DNA from: Cohaesibacter marisflavi
GTDB taxonomy: Bacteria > Pseudomonadota > Alphaproteobacteria > Rhizobiales > Cohaesibacteraceae
Direction: 5' to 3'
NCBI RefSeq assembly: GCF_900115225.1
Contig: NZ_FOVR01000009.1
Coordinates: 147,259 to 211,258 of the forward strand
Length of the DNA stretch: 64,000 bases
Shown one piece after another: positions 39,026 through 49,500 of the stretch. A program made the translations under genes and the position numbers. The notes beneath the pieces are model-generated. The model searched no databases and was not told where the DNA came from. It saw nothing but the letters and a program-made list of their open reading frames with translations. How positions within the stretch are numbered: position 1 is the first letter of the stretch; the number at the start of each line of letters is the position of its first letter.

Positions 39026-40534
39026 ATGGTCAAGCAAACCGCGACGAACCCCGCAGATCTGGGCGCAATCGAGGCGCGTCAGCTGATCGCTCGCAAGGCC
39101 CTTTCTCCGGTTGAACTCGCCAATGCCTGCATCGAGCGGGTCGAAGCTGTAGACCATGCCGTCAACGCGCTGGTCGCACGCCGCTTCGAAGCCCTCTCAG
39201 ATGAAGCCAAGGCCGCCGAGCAGGCCGTCATGGATGGTGAACCGCTTGGAGCCCTGCATGGCCTGCCTTTCGGCGTCAAGGACATGATCGATGTGAAGGG
39301 CCTGCCGACCACCTTCGGCTCTGAGGCTTTCAAGGACAATATCGCAACGCGGGATGACCCAATCGTTGCCGCCATGCGCAAGGCCGGCGCCATGCCCATG
39401 GGCAAGACCAACAATCCCGAATGGAGCGCAGGCGGCAACACCCGCAACCGGGTTTATGGCGTCACCGCCAACCCCCACGACCTCACCCGCACCTGCGCTG
39501 GCTCTTCAGGCGGGTCTGCCGTCAGCCTTGCCTGCGGTTATGCGCCCTTGGCAACCGGCTCGGACACGGGCGGCTCCCTGCGCAATCCGGCGGCTTTCTG
39601 CGGCATTGTCGGCTACCGCCCCAGCCCGGGCGTTGTCCCCGGCGATAGCCGCGCCGCAGCCCTCATTCCGATGCCAACCTCTGGCCCCATGGGCCGCACA
39701 GTTGCCGATACAGCCCTGATGCTCTCCGTTCTGGCACGTCCCGATGGCAAAGATCCCTATACCATCATCACTGATGGCAAGACCCCGTGGGATCCGGAAA
39801 GCTTTGCGAATCTGCCACGCGCAGATCTCTCTTCGCTCAAGATTGCGGTGACCGAAGATTATGATTTCGCCCCGACGGAAAGCATCGTCCGCGATCATTT
39901 CCGAACGATAATGCCACAGCTGGCCCCCTTCTTTGGCACAATCGAACAGACAAGCCCCAAATGCACGGACGCAGATCGCATATTTTCTGTGCTGCGCGGT
40001 GTTCAATTCTTGGGCATTCATGCAACTTTAGTAGACACCAAACCCGAATTGGTCGGCCCGAACGCCACCGAGAATGTGAAAGAGGGCCGCAGCTATTCCG
40101 CCGAAGATGTCGCCCAAGCCATGTTCGCCCAGAGCCGTTACTATCGCGACTGGCAGAAATTCTTTGAAAATCACGACTATCTGATCTCACCGGCTGTAAC
40201 CATTAGCCCGCGCCCGTGGCGGGAGCTATATCCGGCTGAAATCGACGGAAAGCCCACAAAGAGCTATTATCATTGGCTGGCCATGGCCTATGCCTCGACC
40301 ATCCCCGGCCACCCATCCATCACAATTCCCTGCGGCTTTGACGCCAACAACATGCCCTTCGGCCTACAGATTGTCGGGCGCCGCCACGATGATCTGGGTG
40401 TCCTTGCGGTCGCCAACGAGCTGGAAGCGATCATCGCGTCCATTTCGGATCTCGCACCAAAAGGCCCGGATCTTGCATTGCTCAAATCGGCAGCGCCAAT
40501 CAGCCAAGCCGAGGGGTTTTTGAGTTTCGAATAA
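39026..40534 (+). CDS. Amidase (amidase signature family)
   Basis: A 502-residue amidase with the Ser-cisSer-Lys triad: Lys85 in PFGVKDMIDVKGLPT, the cis-Ser at about 160 in CAGSSGGSAVSL, and nucleophile Ser184 in GSDTGGSLRNPAAF. It hydrolyses an unidentified amide in the cytoplasm. It starts 5 bases after dsdA, so the two are co-translated. Confidence 0.93.
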   Translation: MVKQTATNPADLGAIEARQLIARKALSPVELANACIERVEAVDHAVNALVARRFEALSDEAKAAEQAVMDGEPLGALHGLPFGVKDMIDVKGLPTTFGSEAFKDNIATRDDPIVAAMRKAGAMPMGKTNNPEWSAGGNTRNRVYGVTANPHDLTRTCAGSSGGSAVSLACGYAPLATGSDTGGSLRNPAAFCGIVGYRPSPGVVPGDSRAAALIPMPTSGPMGRTVADTALMLSVLARPDGKDPYTIITDGKTPWDPESFANLPRADLSSLKIAVTEDYDFAPTESIVRDHFRTIMPQLAPFFGTIEQTSPKCTDADRIFSVLRGVQFLGIHATLVDTKPELVGPNATENVKEGRSYSAEDVAQAMFAQSRYYRDWQKFFENHDYLISPAVTISPRPWRELYPAEIDGKPTKSYYHWLAMAYASTIPGHPSITIPCGFDANNMPFGLQIVGRRHDDLGVLAVANELEAIIASISDLAPKGPDLALLKSAAPISQAEGFLSFE

Positions 40535-40587
40535 CACCGTCTGAATCCTCCCGACTAAAGACCAAATAACCTCCCAAGGACTACACT

Positions 40588-40923
40588 ATGGCCAATCTAC
40601 CCTTCTCCAAAGTCCGCCGCTCCGGCTCCACCGTCTATCTGTCCGGTGAAATCGGCTTCAATGCGGATGGCTCCCTGCCCGAGGGCATCGAAGCGCAGAC
40701 CAAAAACTGCCTCGAAGGCATCAAGAAGACACTGGAAGGCGAAGGCCTTTCCCTCTCCAATGTGATCTCCTGCACATGCTATCTGACCGACCGCGCTGAT
40801 TTTGCTGCCTTCAACGCTGTTTATGCGACCTTCTTCTCCGATCCTCTCCCTGTTCGCACCACAATTGGCTGCGAACTTATGGTGGATGCGAAAGTGGAAA
40901 TCACAGTCATTGCCGAAGCCTGA
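40588..40923 (+). CDS. RidA family enamine/imine deaminase
   Basis: A 111-residue RidA/YjgF-family protein with SGEIGFNADGSLPEGIEAQT at the front. Its C-terminal signature DPLPVRTTIGCELMVDAKVE includes the Arg that binds the carboxylate of 2-aminoacrylate. RidA proteins hydrolyse the reactive enamine or imine products of PLP dehydratases and amino acid oxidases. Both kinds of enzyme (DsdA and a DadA-like oxidase) flank it here, which gives it a clear role. Confidence 0.93.
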   Translation: MANLPFSKVRRSGSTVYLSGEIGFNADGSLPEGIEAQTKNCLEGIKKTLEGEGLSLSNVISCTCYLTDRADFAAFNAVYATFFSDPLPVRTTIGCELMVDAKVEITVIAEA

Positions 40924-40950
40924 GGCTTCACCCTTTGAAAGAACAAGAAA

Positions 40951-42198
40951 ATGTCAGAGATAATCGTTCTGGGCGCAGGTATGGTTGGCGTCAGTACGGC
41001 CCTCGCCCTGCAAGAGCGCGGACACGCAGTCACCCTTCTGGATCGCTCCAACCCGGGCCTTGAAACAAGTTACGGCAACGCTGGCCTGATCCAGCGCGAA
41101 GCCGCAGAACCATACCACATCCCGCATAATCTGGTGACCCTGTTCCTTTATGGTATCGGGCGCACCAACGACATTGTCTATCACTGGAAAGACATGCCGA
41201 ACATCATGCCGTCGCTGTGGACCTATTTCGTCAATTCTGGCGAAACCCAACATCGACGCATTTCCAAGATCTTCGAACAGATGACCGTCAAATGCACCGA
41301 TGACCATCAGCCACTCATCGAGGCATCCGGAACCGAACGTCTGATCGAACGCAAGGGCTTTTTCAAGCTGTGCCGCAACAAGCGCGCCTATGATGACCAG
41401 TCCATCGATGCCGAGCGCATTGCCTCCATGTATGATGTACCTCTGCGCATGGTCGATGGAAAGGAACTGCGTCAGCTAGAACCGGCCCTCAAGATCGATG
41501 TCGCCGGCGCTGTGCACTGGACCGACACATGGGCCTGCTCCGATCCGGGCGCTCTCACCTCGGCCTATGCAGATCTGTTCATCAAGCGCGGCGGTTCCTT
41601 CGTCAAGGGCGACGCCATGACATTGAAACAGACGGAGACTGGCTGGGAAGTGCAAAGCGATGACGGTCCGGTTACCGGCAGTGATGTCGTGGTGGCTCTC
41701 GGCCCGTGGGCTCCGGATCTGCTCGGCCCGTTCGGCTACAAGATCAAGATGGTCTACAAGCGCGGCTATCACGCCCATTTCAAAATGGATACCCCGCTGA
41801 GCCGTCCGATTCAGGATTACGCCAATGGCTGCGTATTCTCGCCCATGGACAAGGGCATGCGCATCGCGACCGGCGCCGAGTTGGTCAACCGCAAAGACCC
41901 GGCCAATCCCAAGCAGCTCATGCATGGCCTCAAGAGCGCACGCGAGCTGATGGATGTGGGTGAAATGGTGGAAGACGAACCATGGTTCGGCAATCGTCCC
42001 TGTATGCCCGACATGCTGCCCATTGTCGGTCCGGCTCAGAAGCACAAGGGCCTCTGGTTCCATTTCGGCCACGGCCATCAGGGCTTTACCCAAGGCCCAA
42101 CGACAGCAAAGCTCCTCGTCGATGTCATGGAAGGGAAGACAAGCACCCTGTCGGATGCTCTATCCCCCGAAAACCGGCCAGTCATCTCGGCACGGTAA
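40951..42198 (+). CDS. FAD-dependent D-amino acid dehydrogenase-like protein
   Basis: A 415-residue DAO/DadA-family flavoprotein. The N-terminal dinucleotide fold begins IIVLGAGMVGVSTALALQER, with the DadA-like continuation SNPGLETSYGNAGLIQREA. GHGHQGFTQGP lies near the C-terminus at the FAD site. It oxidises an amino acid, probably a D-form, to the imino acid, passing electrons to the respiratory chain. Last gene of the operon. Confidence 0.9.
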   Translation: MSEIIVLGAGMVGVSTALALQERGHAVTLLDRSNPGLETSYGNAGLIQREAAEPYHIPHNLVTLFLYGIGRTNDIVYHWKDMPNIMPSLWTYFVNSGETQHRRISKIFEQMTVKCTDDHQPLIEASGTERLIERKGFFKLCRNKRAYDDQSIDAERIASMYDVPLRMVDGKELRQLEPALKIDVAGAVHWTDTWACSDPGALTSAYADLFIKRGGSFVKGDAMTLKQTETGWEVQSDDGPVTGSDVVVALGPWAPDLLGPFGYKIKMVYKRGYHAHFKMDTPLSRPIQDYANGCVFSPMDKGMRIATGAELVNRKDPANPKQLMHGLKSARELMDVGEMVEDEPWFGNRPCMPDMLPIVGPAQKHKGLWFHFGHGHQGFTQGPTTAKLLVDVMEGKTSTLSDALSPENRPVISAR

Positions 42199-42209
42199 CA
42201 CAAAATACA

Positions 42210-42230
42210 GCGGCCCACATTGTGGGCCGC
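42210..42230. terminator. Hairpin at the end of the D-amino acid operon
   Basis: A perfect 9-bp stem (gcggcccac / gtgggccgc) with a 3-base loop lies 12 bases after the dadA-like stop. No T run follows on the plus strand, so termination strength is uncertain. Confidence 0.65.
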
Positions 42231-42439
42231 AGCGCACCAACGCAGGACTGAGATAGCAAGAAAGGGCATTTCGCGGGGGACAAGACCACCAGATCGTCAT
42301 CGCCCTCTCAATTAGCTCCGGACGCGCCATTGCCCATCCTCAAGATTGACGATAAATAAAAAGCAGACCAGATGCTGCTTGGATTTGATGCAGTCGACCA
42401 CTGCGCGGCACCCCAGCTTTCACGTTTGAAGGACAAACA

Positions 42440-43435
42440 GTGCTATCAACCCTGCTTGACAGTATTTTCCGCTCGGCGACACGCAAAGAAGTCACCTACG
42501 CCTCTCCGTCCATCGATATTTGTGAGGAGCAGGCCGTTGCCAGCATTCTGGGAGAGCGCCCTGCCTTCTGCCTGCCTTTCCAGCCCATGAATGCCAAGAC
42601 CTATGTCGGTTGGGGGCAAAAGTCCGGACGTCACGCAAGGCGCATGGCCAAGAAGCGCAACGCGCAGATGCTGCTGCTCGAAGACGGCTTCCTGCGCTCT
42701 CATGATCGCAACGATCCACCACTGGCGATCGCCCTTGATGATCTGGGCATCTATTATGATGCCTATGCTCCGTCCAGACTTGAGAAGCTGATTCCCACAG
42801 AGTTGACGCCGGATGAAGAGCGCCGCATTGCCTCCATCCTGTCGCGCTGGAGAGAGCTTCGCCTTTCCAAATATAATGCAGGCGCAGAATATGACGGCGA
42901 GCTGCCGGAAGATTATGTTCTCGTGATTGATCAGGTGCGCAATGACGCATCAATCCATTTCGGCATGGCCGATGCAAACACATTCCAGACCATGCTGGCG
43001 GCCGCACGCACGGAGAATCCGGGCCGTGAGATTGTTGTAAAAATGCATCCAGATATCTATACAAGGTCAAAATCTGGCCATTTTGATGCTAGTGAACTAG
43101 ACAGACAGAAGAATATAAAGGTAGTTGCAGAAGGTTGCCTTCCTTCCCGGCTGATAGAGAATGCCGATAAGATATATACGGTAACGTCACAAATAGGCTT
43201 TGAAGCCTTGATATGGGAGAAACCGGTTAGATGCTTCGGCATGCCCTTCTATGCCGGATGGGGGCTAACAGAAGACTTTTTGGAGGCTCCGCAGCGTCGA
43301 CAAACCACAACTTTGGCTCAATTAGCGATGGCAGCATTGGTCTTTTATCCACGCTACGTAGATTTGCGCGCCGGGCAGGCTTGCGAGATTGAAAGAGCTA
43401 TTGACTATCTGGCGGAACTCAAGCAAAAAGCTTGA
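42440..43435 (+). CDS. Capsule beta-Kdo transferase, KpsC N-module homologue
   Basis: A 331-residue protein matching only the N-terminal half of KpsC, the enzyme that builds the poly-Kdo linker on the lipid terminus of group 2 capsules. Shared features are LLEDGFLRSHDR, GIYYDAYAPSRLEKL, YVLVIDQVRNDASIHFG, VVKMHPDIYTRSKSGHFDA and VTSQIGFEAL followed by MPFYAGWGLTED. The C-module is encoded separately at 53608. The start is GTG 42440, with AAGGA six bases upstream. The last third of the gene (after about 43040) is visibly richer in A+T and uses ATA, CTA and AGA codons that are scarce in the first part. Confidence 0.88.
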   Translation: MLSTLLDSIFRSATRKEVTYASPSIDICEEQAVASILGERPAFCLPFQPMNAKTYVGWGQKSGRHARRMAKKRNAQMLLLEDGFLRSHDRNDPPLAIALDDLGIYYDAYAPSRLEKLIPTELTPDEERRIASILSRWRELRLSKYNAGAEYDGELPEDYVLVIDQVRNDASIHFGMADANTFQTMLAAARTENPGREIVVKMHPDIYTRSKSGHFDASELDRQKNIKVVAEGCLPSRLIENADKIYTVTSQIGFEALIWEKPVRCFGMPFYAGWGLTEDFLEAPQRRQTTTLAQLAMAALVFYPRYVDLRAGQACEIERAIDYLAELKQKA

Positions 43436-43551
43436 ATTCGGTTTTATTTCGCGGAATTTGTTTTTTGTAAAAAGCGTTTATGTTGCGGGGTTTGTTCTTC
43501 GTTTTCCTAGGCTACGAGCTGTAAAGACAGTGAAAGACAATTGTAATAACG

Positions 43552-46500
43552 ATGAGTGACAACTGGGTTGAAGTAATTGGGCGGGCTTGCCGCCTTCCTG
43601 GAGCCAATAGTGTATCTGAGTTCTGGGATTTACTGGTTTCGAATGAATGCAGCGTAGGGGAAATCGGACAGGACCGGTTTTCGACCTTCCGTTATTTGCA
43701 TCCAAAATCGGGCCAGGCTGGCAAAACCTATACATTTCGCGCTGGCATTCTGGACGATGTCTGGGGCTTTGACCCTTCCGTCTTTTCCCTGTCCCCCCGT
43801 GAAGCAACGCAGATGGACCCGCAGCAGCGTTTGCTGCTGATGCTCGTTTGGGAAGCACTCGAAGAAGCCGGCCTGCCCATTTCCGAAGTGGCCGGTTCCA
43901 ATATCGGCGTATTTGTCGGCAACTCAGGCAGCGATCACTCAAACCGTTTCTTCTTCGACCCGGCCAGCTCCGACAGCTTCATGATGACGGGTAACACCCT
44001 GTCGCTGGTTTCCAACCGCATTTCCTACGTTTATGATCTGCACGGCCCCAGCTTCACGGTCGATACGGCCTGTTCATCGTCACTGGTGGCCCTTGATCTG
44101 GCACTAAAGCGCCTGCAGTCGGGCGAAATAGACACCGCCATCGTTGCGGGTGTCAACCTGCTGCTCTCGCCCTTCCCGTTTGTCGGTTTTGCTGCCGCAT
44201 CCATGTTGTCGCCGCAGGGGCTTTGCCGCCCCTTTGATGAAGATGCCAATGGCTACGTGCGCGCAGAAGGGGCCGTTGCCCTCGTTCTGCAGCGCAAGGA
44301 AGTCTTTGATCCGAAACTACAAAAGAGCTTTGGTCGCATCGTTGCCTCGGGCATTAACTCCGATGGCCGCACCTCGGGCGTTGCCCTGCCGTCCATGGAT
44401 TTCCAGTCGGCACTGCTCAAGCAACTCTATTCCGACATCGATCTGGACCCCAATGCACTCGCCTTCATTGAAGCCCATGGCACCGGCACCCGCGTCGGCG
44501 ACCCGGCGGAAGCCTTCGCACTGGGCCAGGTTCTAGGCCAGAAGCGCGACAAGCCGCTGCCGATTGGCTCGGTCAAGTCCAATCTGGGCCATCTGGAGCC
44601 CGCTTCAGGCCTCGTCAGCGTTCTGAAATCGCTGCTGTCGCTTGAAAACAACCTGCTGCCCGCAAGCCTGCATATCGAAAATCCCAATCCGGATATCCCG
44701 TTCGAGGACCTCAATCTGGCCTTGAACAGCGAAGCCACGGTTCTGAAAAAGGGCAAGGACATCCGCTATGCCGGCATCAACAATTTCGGCTTCGGCGGCA
44801 CCAACGCGCATGTTCTGGTCTCCGATACCAAGCCAGTACGCCCGGCAAAAGCCAAGCCTCTCGCAGCCTCGACCAAGTCGGGCGGCGAAACGACTGCCGA
44901 GCCAAGCACACCGACGCTCCTTGTTCTCTCTACCAGGACCGAAGACGCTCTCAAGGCCCTCGCAACCAAGAGCGCTGAAGCGATTGCAGCTGATGATAGC
45001 GCAAGCCTTGCAGACTGGAGCAATGGCTTTGGCTGGCACCGCTCCCTTCTGGACGAACGCCTCAGCATTGTTGCCAAAAGCAAAAGAGAGCTGACCGAAG
45101 CGCTTGAAGCCTTCGCGCAGGAGGAAAAGCATCCTGCGCTGATCCACGCTACCGCATCGCGTGCAACCAAGGCACCGGTCTTTGTCTATTCGGGCAATGG
45201 CGCCCAGTTTGCTGGCATGGGGCTTGTAGCCTATGAGCAGAATGCCGCCTTTGCTGTGGCCTTTGACAAGGTCGACGCCTTCTTCCAGCCGCTTTCGGGC
45301 TGGTCCCTCAAAGACAAGCTGTTTGAAGATAATCTGAAAGAAGATCTTAAGCAGACCTCGGTCGCGCAGCCGTTGCTCTTTGCCGTGCAGGTTGCCTTGA
45401 CCGAAGCGCTGAAAGCCTCCGGCATGACCGCCAGTGGCGTCATGGGCCATTCAGTCGGCGAAGTCGCTGCGGCTTGGGCCTGTGGTGCCCTTGATCTCAA
45501 ACAGTCCGTCGAAGTCATCTATTGGCGTTCACACCATCAGGAAGCCGTGGCAGGCACAGGCCGCATGGCCGTGATCAAGCTGTCAGTTGCAGAAACTCAG
45601 GCCCTGTTGTCCTCTGAAGGCTTTGACAAAGTCGAGATTTCCGCAATCAACACGGACAAGTCCCTGACGCTTTCGGGCGAAACCGAGGAGCTGGAAGCCT
45701 TCCTCAAGATCGCTCGCAAGAAGCGCCTTGCCGCCAAGATGCTGGACATCAACTATCCCTTCCACTCCAACGTGGTTGAGCCCATCAAGGATGGCCTGCT
45801 CAAGGATCTTGCCAGCATCAAGCCAGCCAAGGCAAAACTGCCATTCTATTCTGCTGTTACAGGCACCTGCCTCAAAGGCAAGGAAATGGATGGCCAATAT
45901 TGGTGGCAGAATGTGCGTCAACCGGTGCGCTTCCTCAGCGCGGTCGAAGCCGCCTTCGCCGACGACCAGACCCAGTTTCTCGAAATCGGTCCGCGCGCCA
46001 TTCTCAAAGGCTACATCGCGGAAACAGCGCGCGATCGCGCCCAGACCATCATTGTCGCAGAAAGCCTGACGCAGAAGACAGGAAAAGACCTCGACCCTGT
46101 GCAACTGGCCATGGGGCGGGCCATTGCCAACGGCATGCTGTTTGACAAGAAAACCGTATTTGGTGCCAACAAGCCATGTTCCGTTGCGCTTCCCAGCTAT
46201 CCATGGCAGCTCAAGCCCTTCAAGCTACGCCCAAGCAGCGAAGCCTTTGACATTTTCAACGACAAGGTCGTCCCGCACGCCCTGCTCGGACAGCAGATCC
46301 GTAATGAAGAACATGTCTGGTCTACCGAGCTGGACACGGCACAAATTCCGTATCTTGAGCACCACAAGGTAGATGGCAAGGTCATCCTGCCCGGAGCCGC
46401 CTTCGCTGAAATGGCGCTGGCTGCCGCGCAGATTGCCTTCCAAACCGACCGCGTCGAAATTCGCGATATGGATCTGTTGCAAGCCTTGCCGCTTGGAGAA

Positions 46501-49500
46501 GATCAGATTTCGTCCATTCTAACGCGCCTTGACACCACTTCGGGCGTGGTAGAAATTTCCAGCCGCGCGCGGTTGGTTGATGACGAATGGCAATTGCATG
46601 CAAAATGTCGCGTCGCGAAGATTCCGGGCGATGTGGGCGAGGACCGTTCTGAATATGAACTCAAGGCGCCAGATGCGAGCCGTACATCCTCGCCCGAAGA
46701 GATCGAAGCGCTCTATGCCATGTCGCGCGAATTCGGGTTAGATTTCGGCCCGGCCTTCCAGCGCATGACCCATTGCGAACGCCATGGCGACGAGTATATC
46801 GAACTCGTCATCGCAGACCGCGACGCCTTCACCTCCAAGCGTGAAGAGTTGGCCGCCCCCTATGCGCTGCATCCGCTTGATTTCGACGCCTGCTTCCATG
46901 GCCTGAACACGCTTTATGAAAGTCTGGAAGAAGACGCCGAGAAAATGGCCTTCATTCCTGTTCGCTTCGGACGCCTGCGCATTCTGCAATCCGGCGTAGC
47001 CGTGCGATCAGCCCGCGTGCATGTGATCCGCTCCAACGCACGCGGCATCAAGGCCGATATCGACATGTTCGGCGACGATGGCTCTCTGGTGGCAACCTTA
47101 AGAGATGGCCGCTTCCGTGCATCCGCTCTTGTGCAGCGTCAAGGGCTGGACCGCCTGACCTATTTCTACGATTCCCTGAAGCTGTCATCTCCCGGCGTGG
47201 AAGCGCAAGGCGCTCCGATCAATGCGGCAGCGCTTGCCGAAGCCCTCAAGGGTCTCTCCTTGCCAGATCGCACCCCGATCGATGATGGCCAGATGCTGCT
47301 GCAGGCAGCCAGTCGTCGTGGTGCCTATGACATTCTTCGTCAGTTCGCAAATGACGATCTGACACTGTCCGAAGCCACCCTGCCACGTCTTACCGCACGG
47401 GACGATCTGGATGGTGAACATGCGGATGAAGATCTCAGAAGCCGCTCCATCCACCGCAAGCAGATTTTCGGTGCTCTGGTTTCCATCTGTGAGCAGTCCG
47501 GCCTGGTCAGCGCGTCTGAAGACGGTTTGACGCTGGCAGAGGACAGTGGCCTGCCCGAATTCAGCCAGATCCTGCAAATGCTTCTGAGCGAAAATCCGCT
47601 TTGGTCGGCAGATTGCGTCATGCTCAATCATGCGCTGATGCGCATGCCCGAGATGCTGCGCACCATGCAGCGAGACGCAGAAGACCATGGCCAGCCGCAG
47701 GATCTCTATTCGCACGATCTGTTCGAACAGCATTTGAGCTCCTCGCCTCTATCTGAAGCCCATGTGGAGCAGGTTACCGCATCCTTCAAAGCCGCTCTTG
47801 ACCTGTGGCCGGAAGGGCGTCCGTTGCGCGTTCTGGAATTCGGCGTCGGCGGTGCCAAGCTGACCAAAGCCATTCTGCCGCTGCTGGAAGAGAACAAAGG
47901 CATTCTGGTTTCAGCCGACACCAACAAGCTGATCATTGACCGCCTGCGCATCCTGTTTGCCAACTCGATCCATTTCGAAGCCGTAGCACTGCGTTCTGAT
48001 CTTGAAGCCCTTGAGCCGTTCGGCCCGTTTGATTTCGTCGTCTCGGCCAATGGCCTGCAGATGATGGATCAGGCATCTTCCATGTTGAATCCTCTGGCTG
48101 ATTTACTCGCCAAGGATGGCTTCATGCTGATGAGCCTGTCGGATGCCAACGTCTATCAGGATCTTGTCTTCGGACCAGCCACAAGCTGGTTCGACCATTC
48201 CGTTGATCCTTCGTTCCCTGTTTCGCGCTTTGGCGCTGCCAAGGATTGGAGCAACTGGCTGGATGAAGCCGGCTTTGGCTCCATCGACATGGCTCCTTTT
48301 GCCAACGCGCAAGGCGAACCGGATCTTTCCGGCGCCTATCTTCTGACCGCAGCAAGCAAACCAGCTGCGAAGGCAGAGGAGACAACCGACATTCCGCTGC
48401 TCGACGCCGAGCACAGAACTGCCGTTCTACTGACAGATGGCAAAGACACAAAGGCTCAGGCCTTTGCTGAAGCGCTTACAAGTGGCGCTGCCGCTCCGGC
48501 TCTATCCTGCTTTGACGTCTCAAACGCTGAAGAGTGGGAAAAGGCGACAGATCTCATTTGCGCCAGCCAGCCCGATGACAAACTGGATGTCATTTATACG
48601 GCAGGCAGTGAGAGCACGGAAAAAGCCTCCATGGATCGCCTCACCGGTCGCCTGCATAAGCTGGCTGATCTCGTGCGCACCACGTCAAGCATCCCGATGC
48701 GCCTCTGGATCATCGCTCCGGGTGGCTATCCGGGAGCAGAGAATCGGAAAAGCGATCCGGTTCAAAGTTCTGTCTGGAGCTTTGGCCGCACAGTCAGCAA
48801 CGAATATGACAATCACGATGTCCGTTTGGTCGATTTTGCGAACACACTGACCGCCTCCGATCAGGCAGCTAGACTTGCAAACCTCATCCAAGAGCCGGGC
48901 GAAGAACGCGAGATCCTGCTTGAAGACGAAGCTCAAAGTGTCATTCGTGTAAGACGCGGCTGGCCGCAGCCTGCAAAGCAGGAAGAAGCCTTCGGCAAGG
49001 ACGATGGCTGTCAACTTTATCATCCGCGCACAGGCTCCTTTGATCGCCTGCAATGGGTTCCAGCCAAACGCCGCAAGCCGGCCGAAGGCGAAGTGGAAAT
49101 CGAAGTCGTGGCCGCTGGCCTCAACTTCCGCGACGTCATGTGGGCGCAAGGACTGCTGCCTGAGGAAGCGCTGGAAGACGGTTTTGCCGGCCCGACCCTC
49201 GGTTTTGAATGCTCCGGCCGCATCGTGGCAACAGGCAAGGGTGTCTCCGATCTCAAGGTTGGCGATCCGGTGATGACGCTGGCCCCTGCCAGCTTTGCCT
49301 CTCACGTAACGGTCTCCGACAGTGCGGTTTCCAAATTGCCGGAAACGGTGGATCTTGTTGCCGCAGCGACTATGCCGGTGGCGTTCCTGACCAGTTATTA
49401 TGCCCTGCATTATCTGGCCCGCCTTGAAGAAGGCGAATGGGTGCTCATTCACGGCGCAGCAGGGGCCGTTGGCCTTGCTGCATTGCAGATTGCCAAATGG

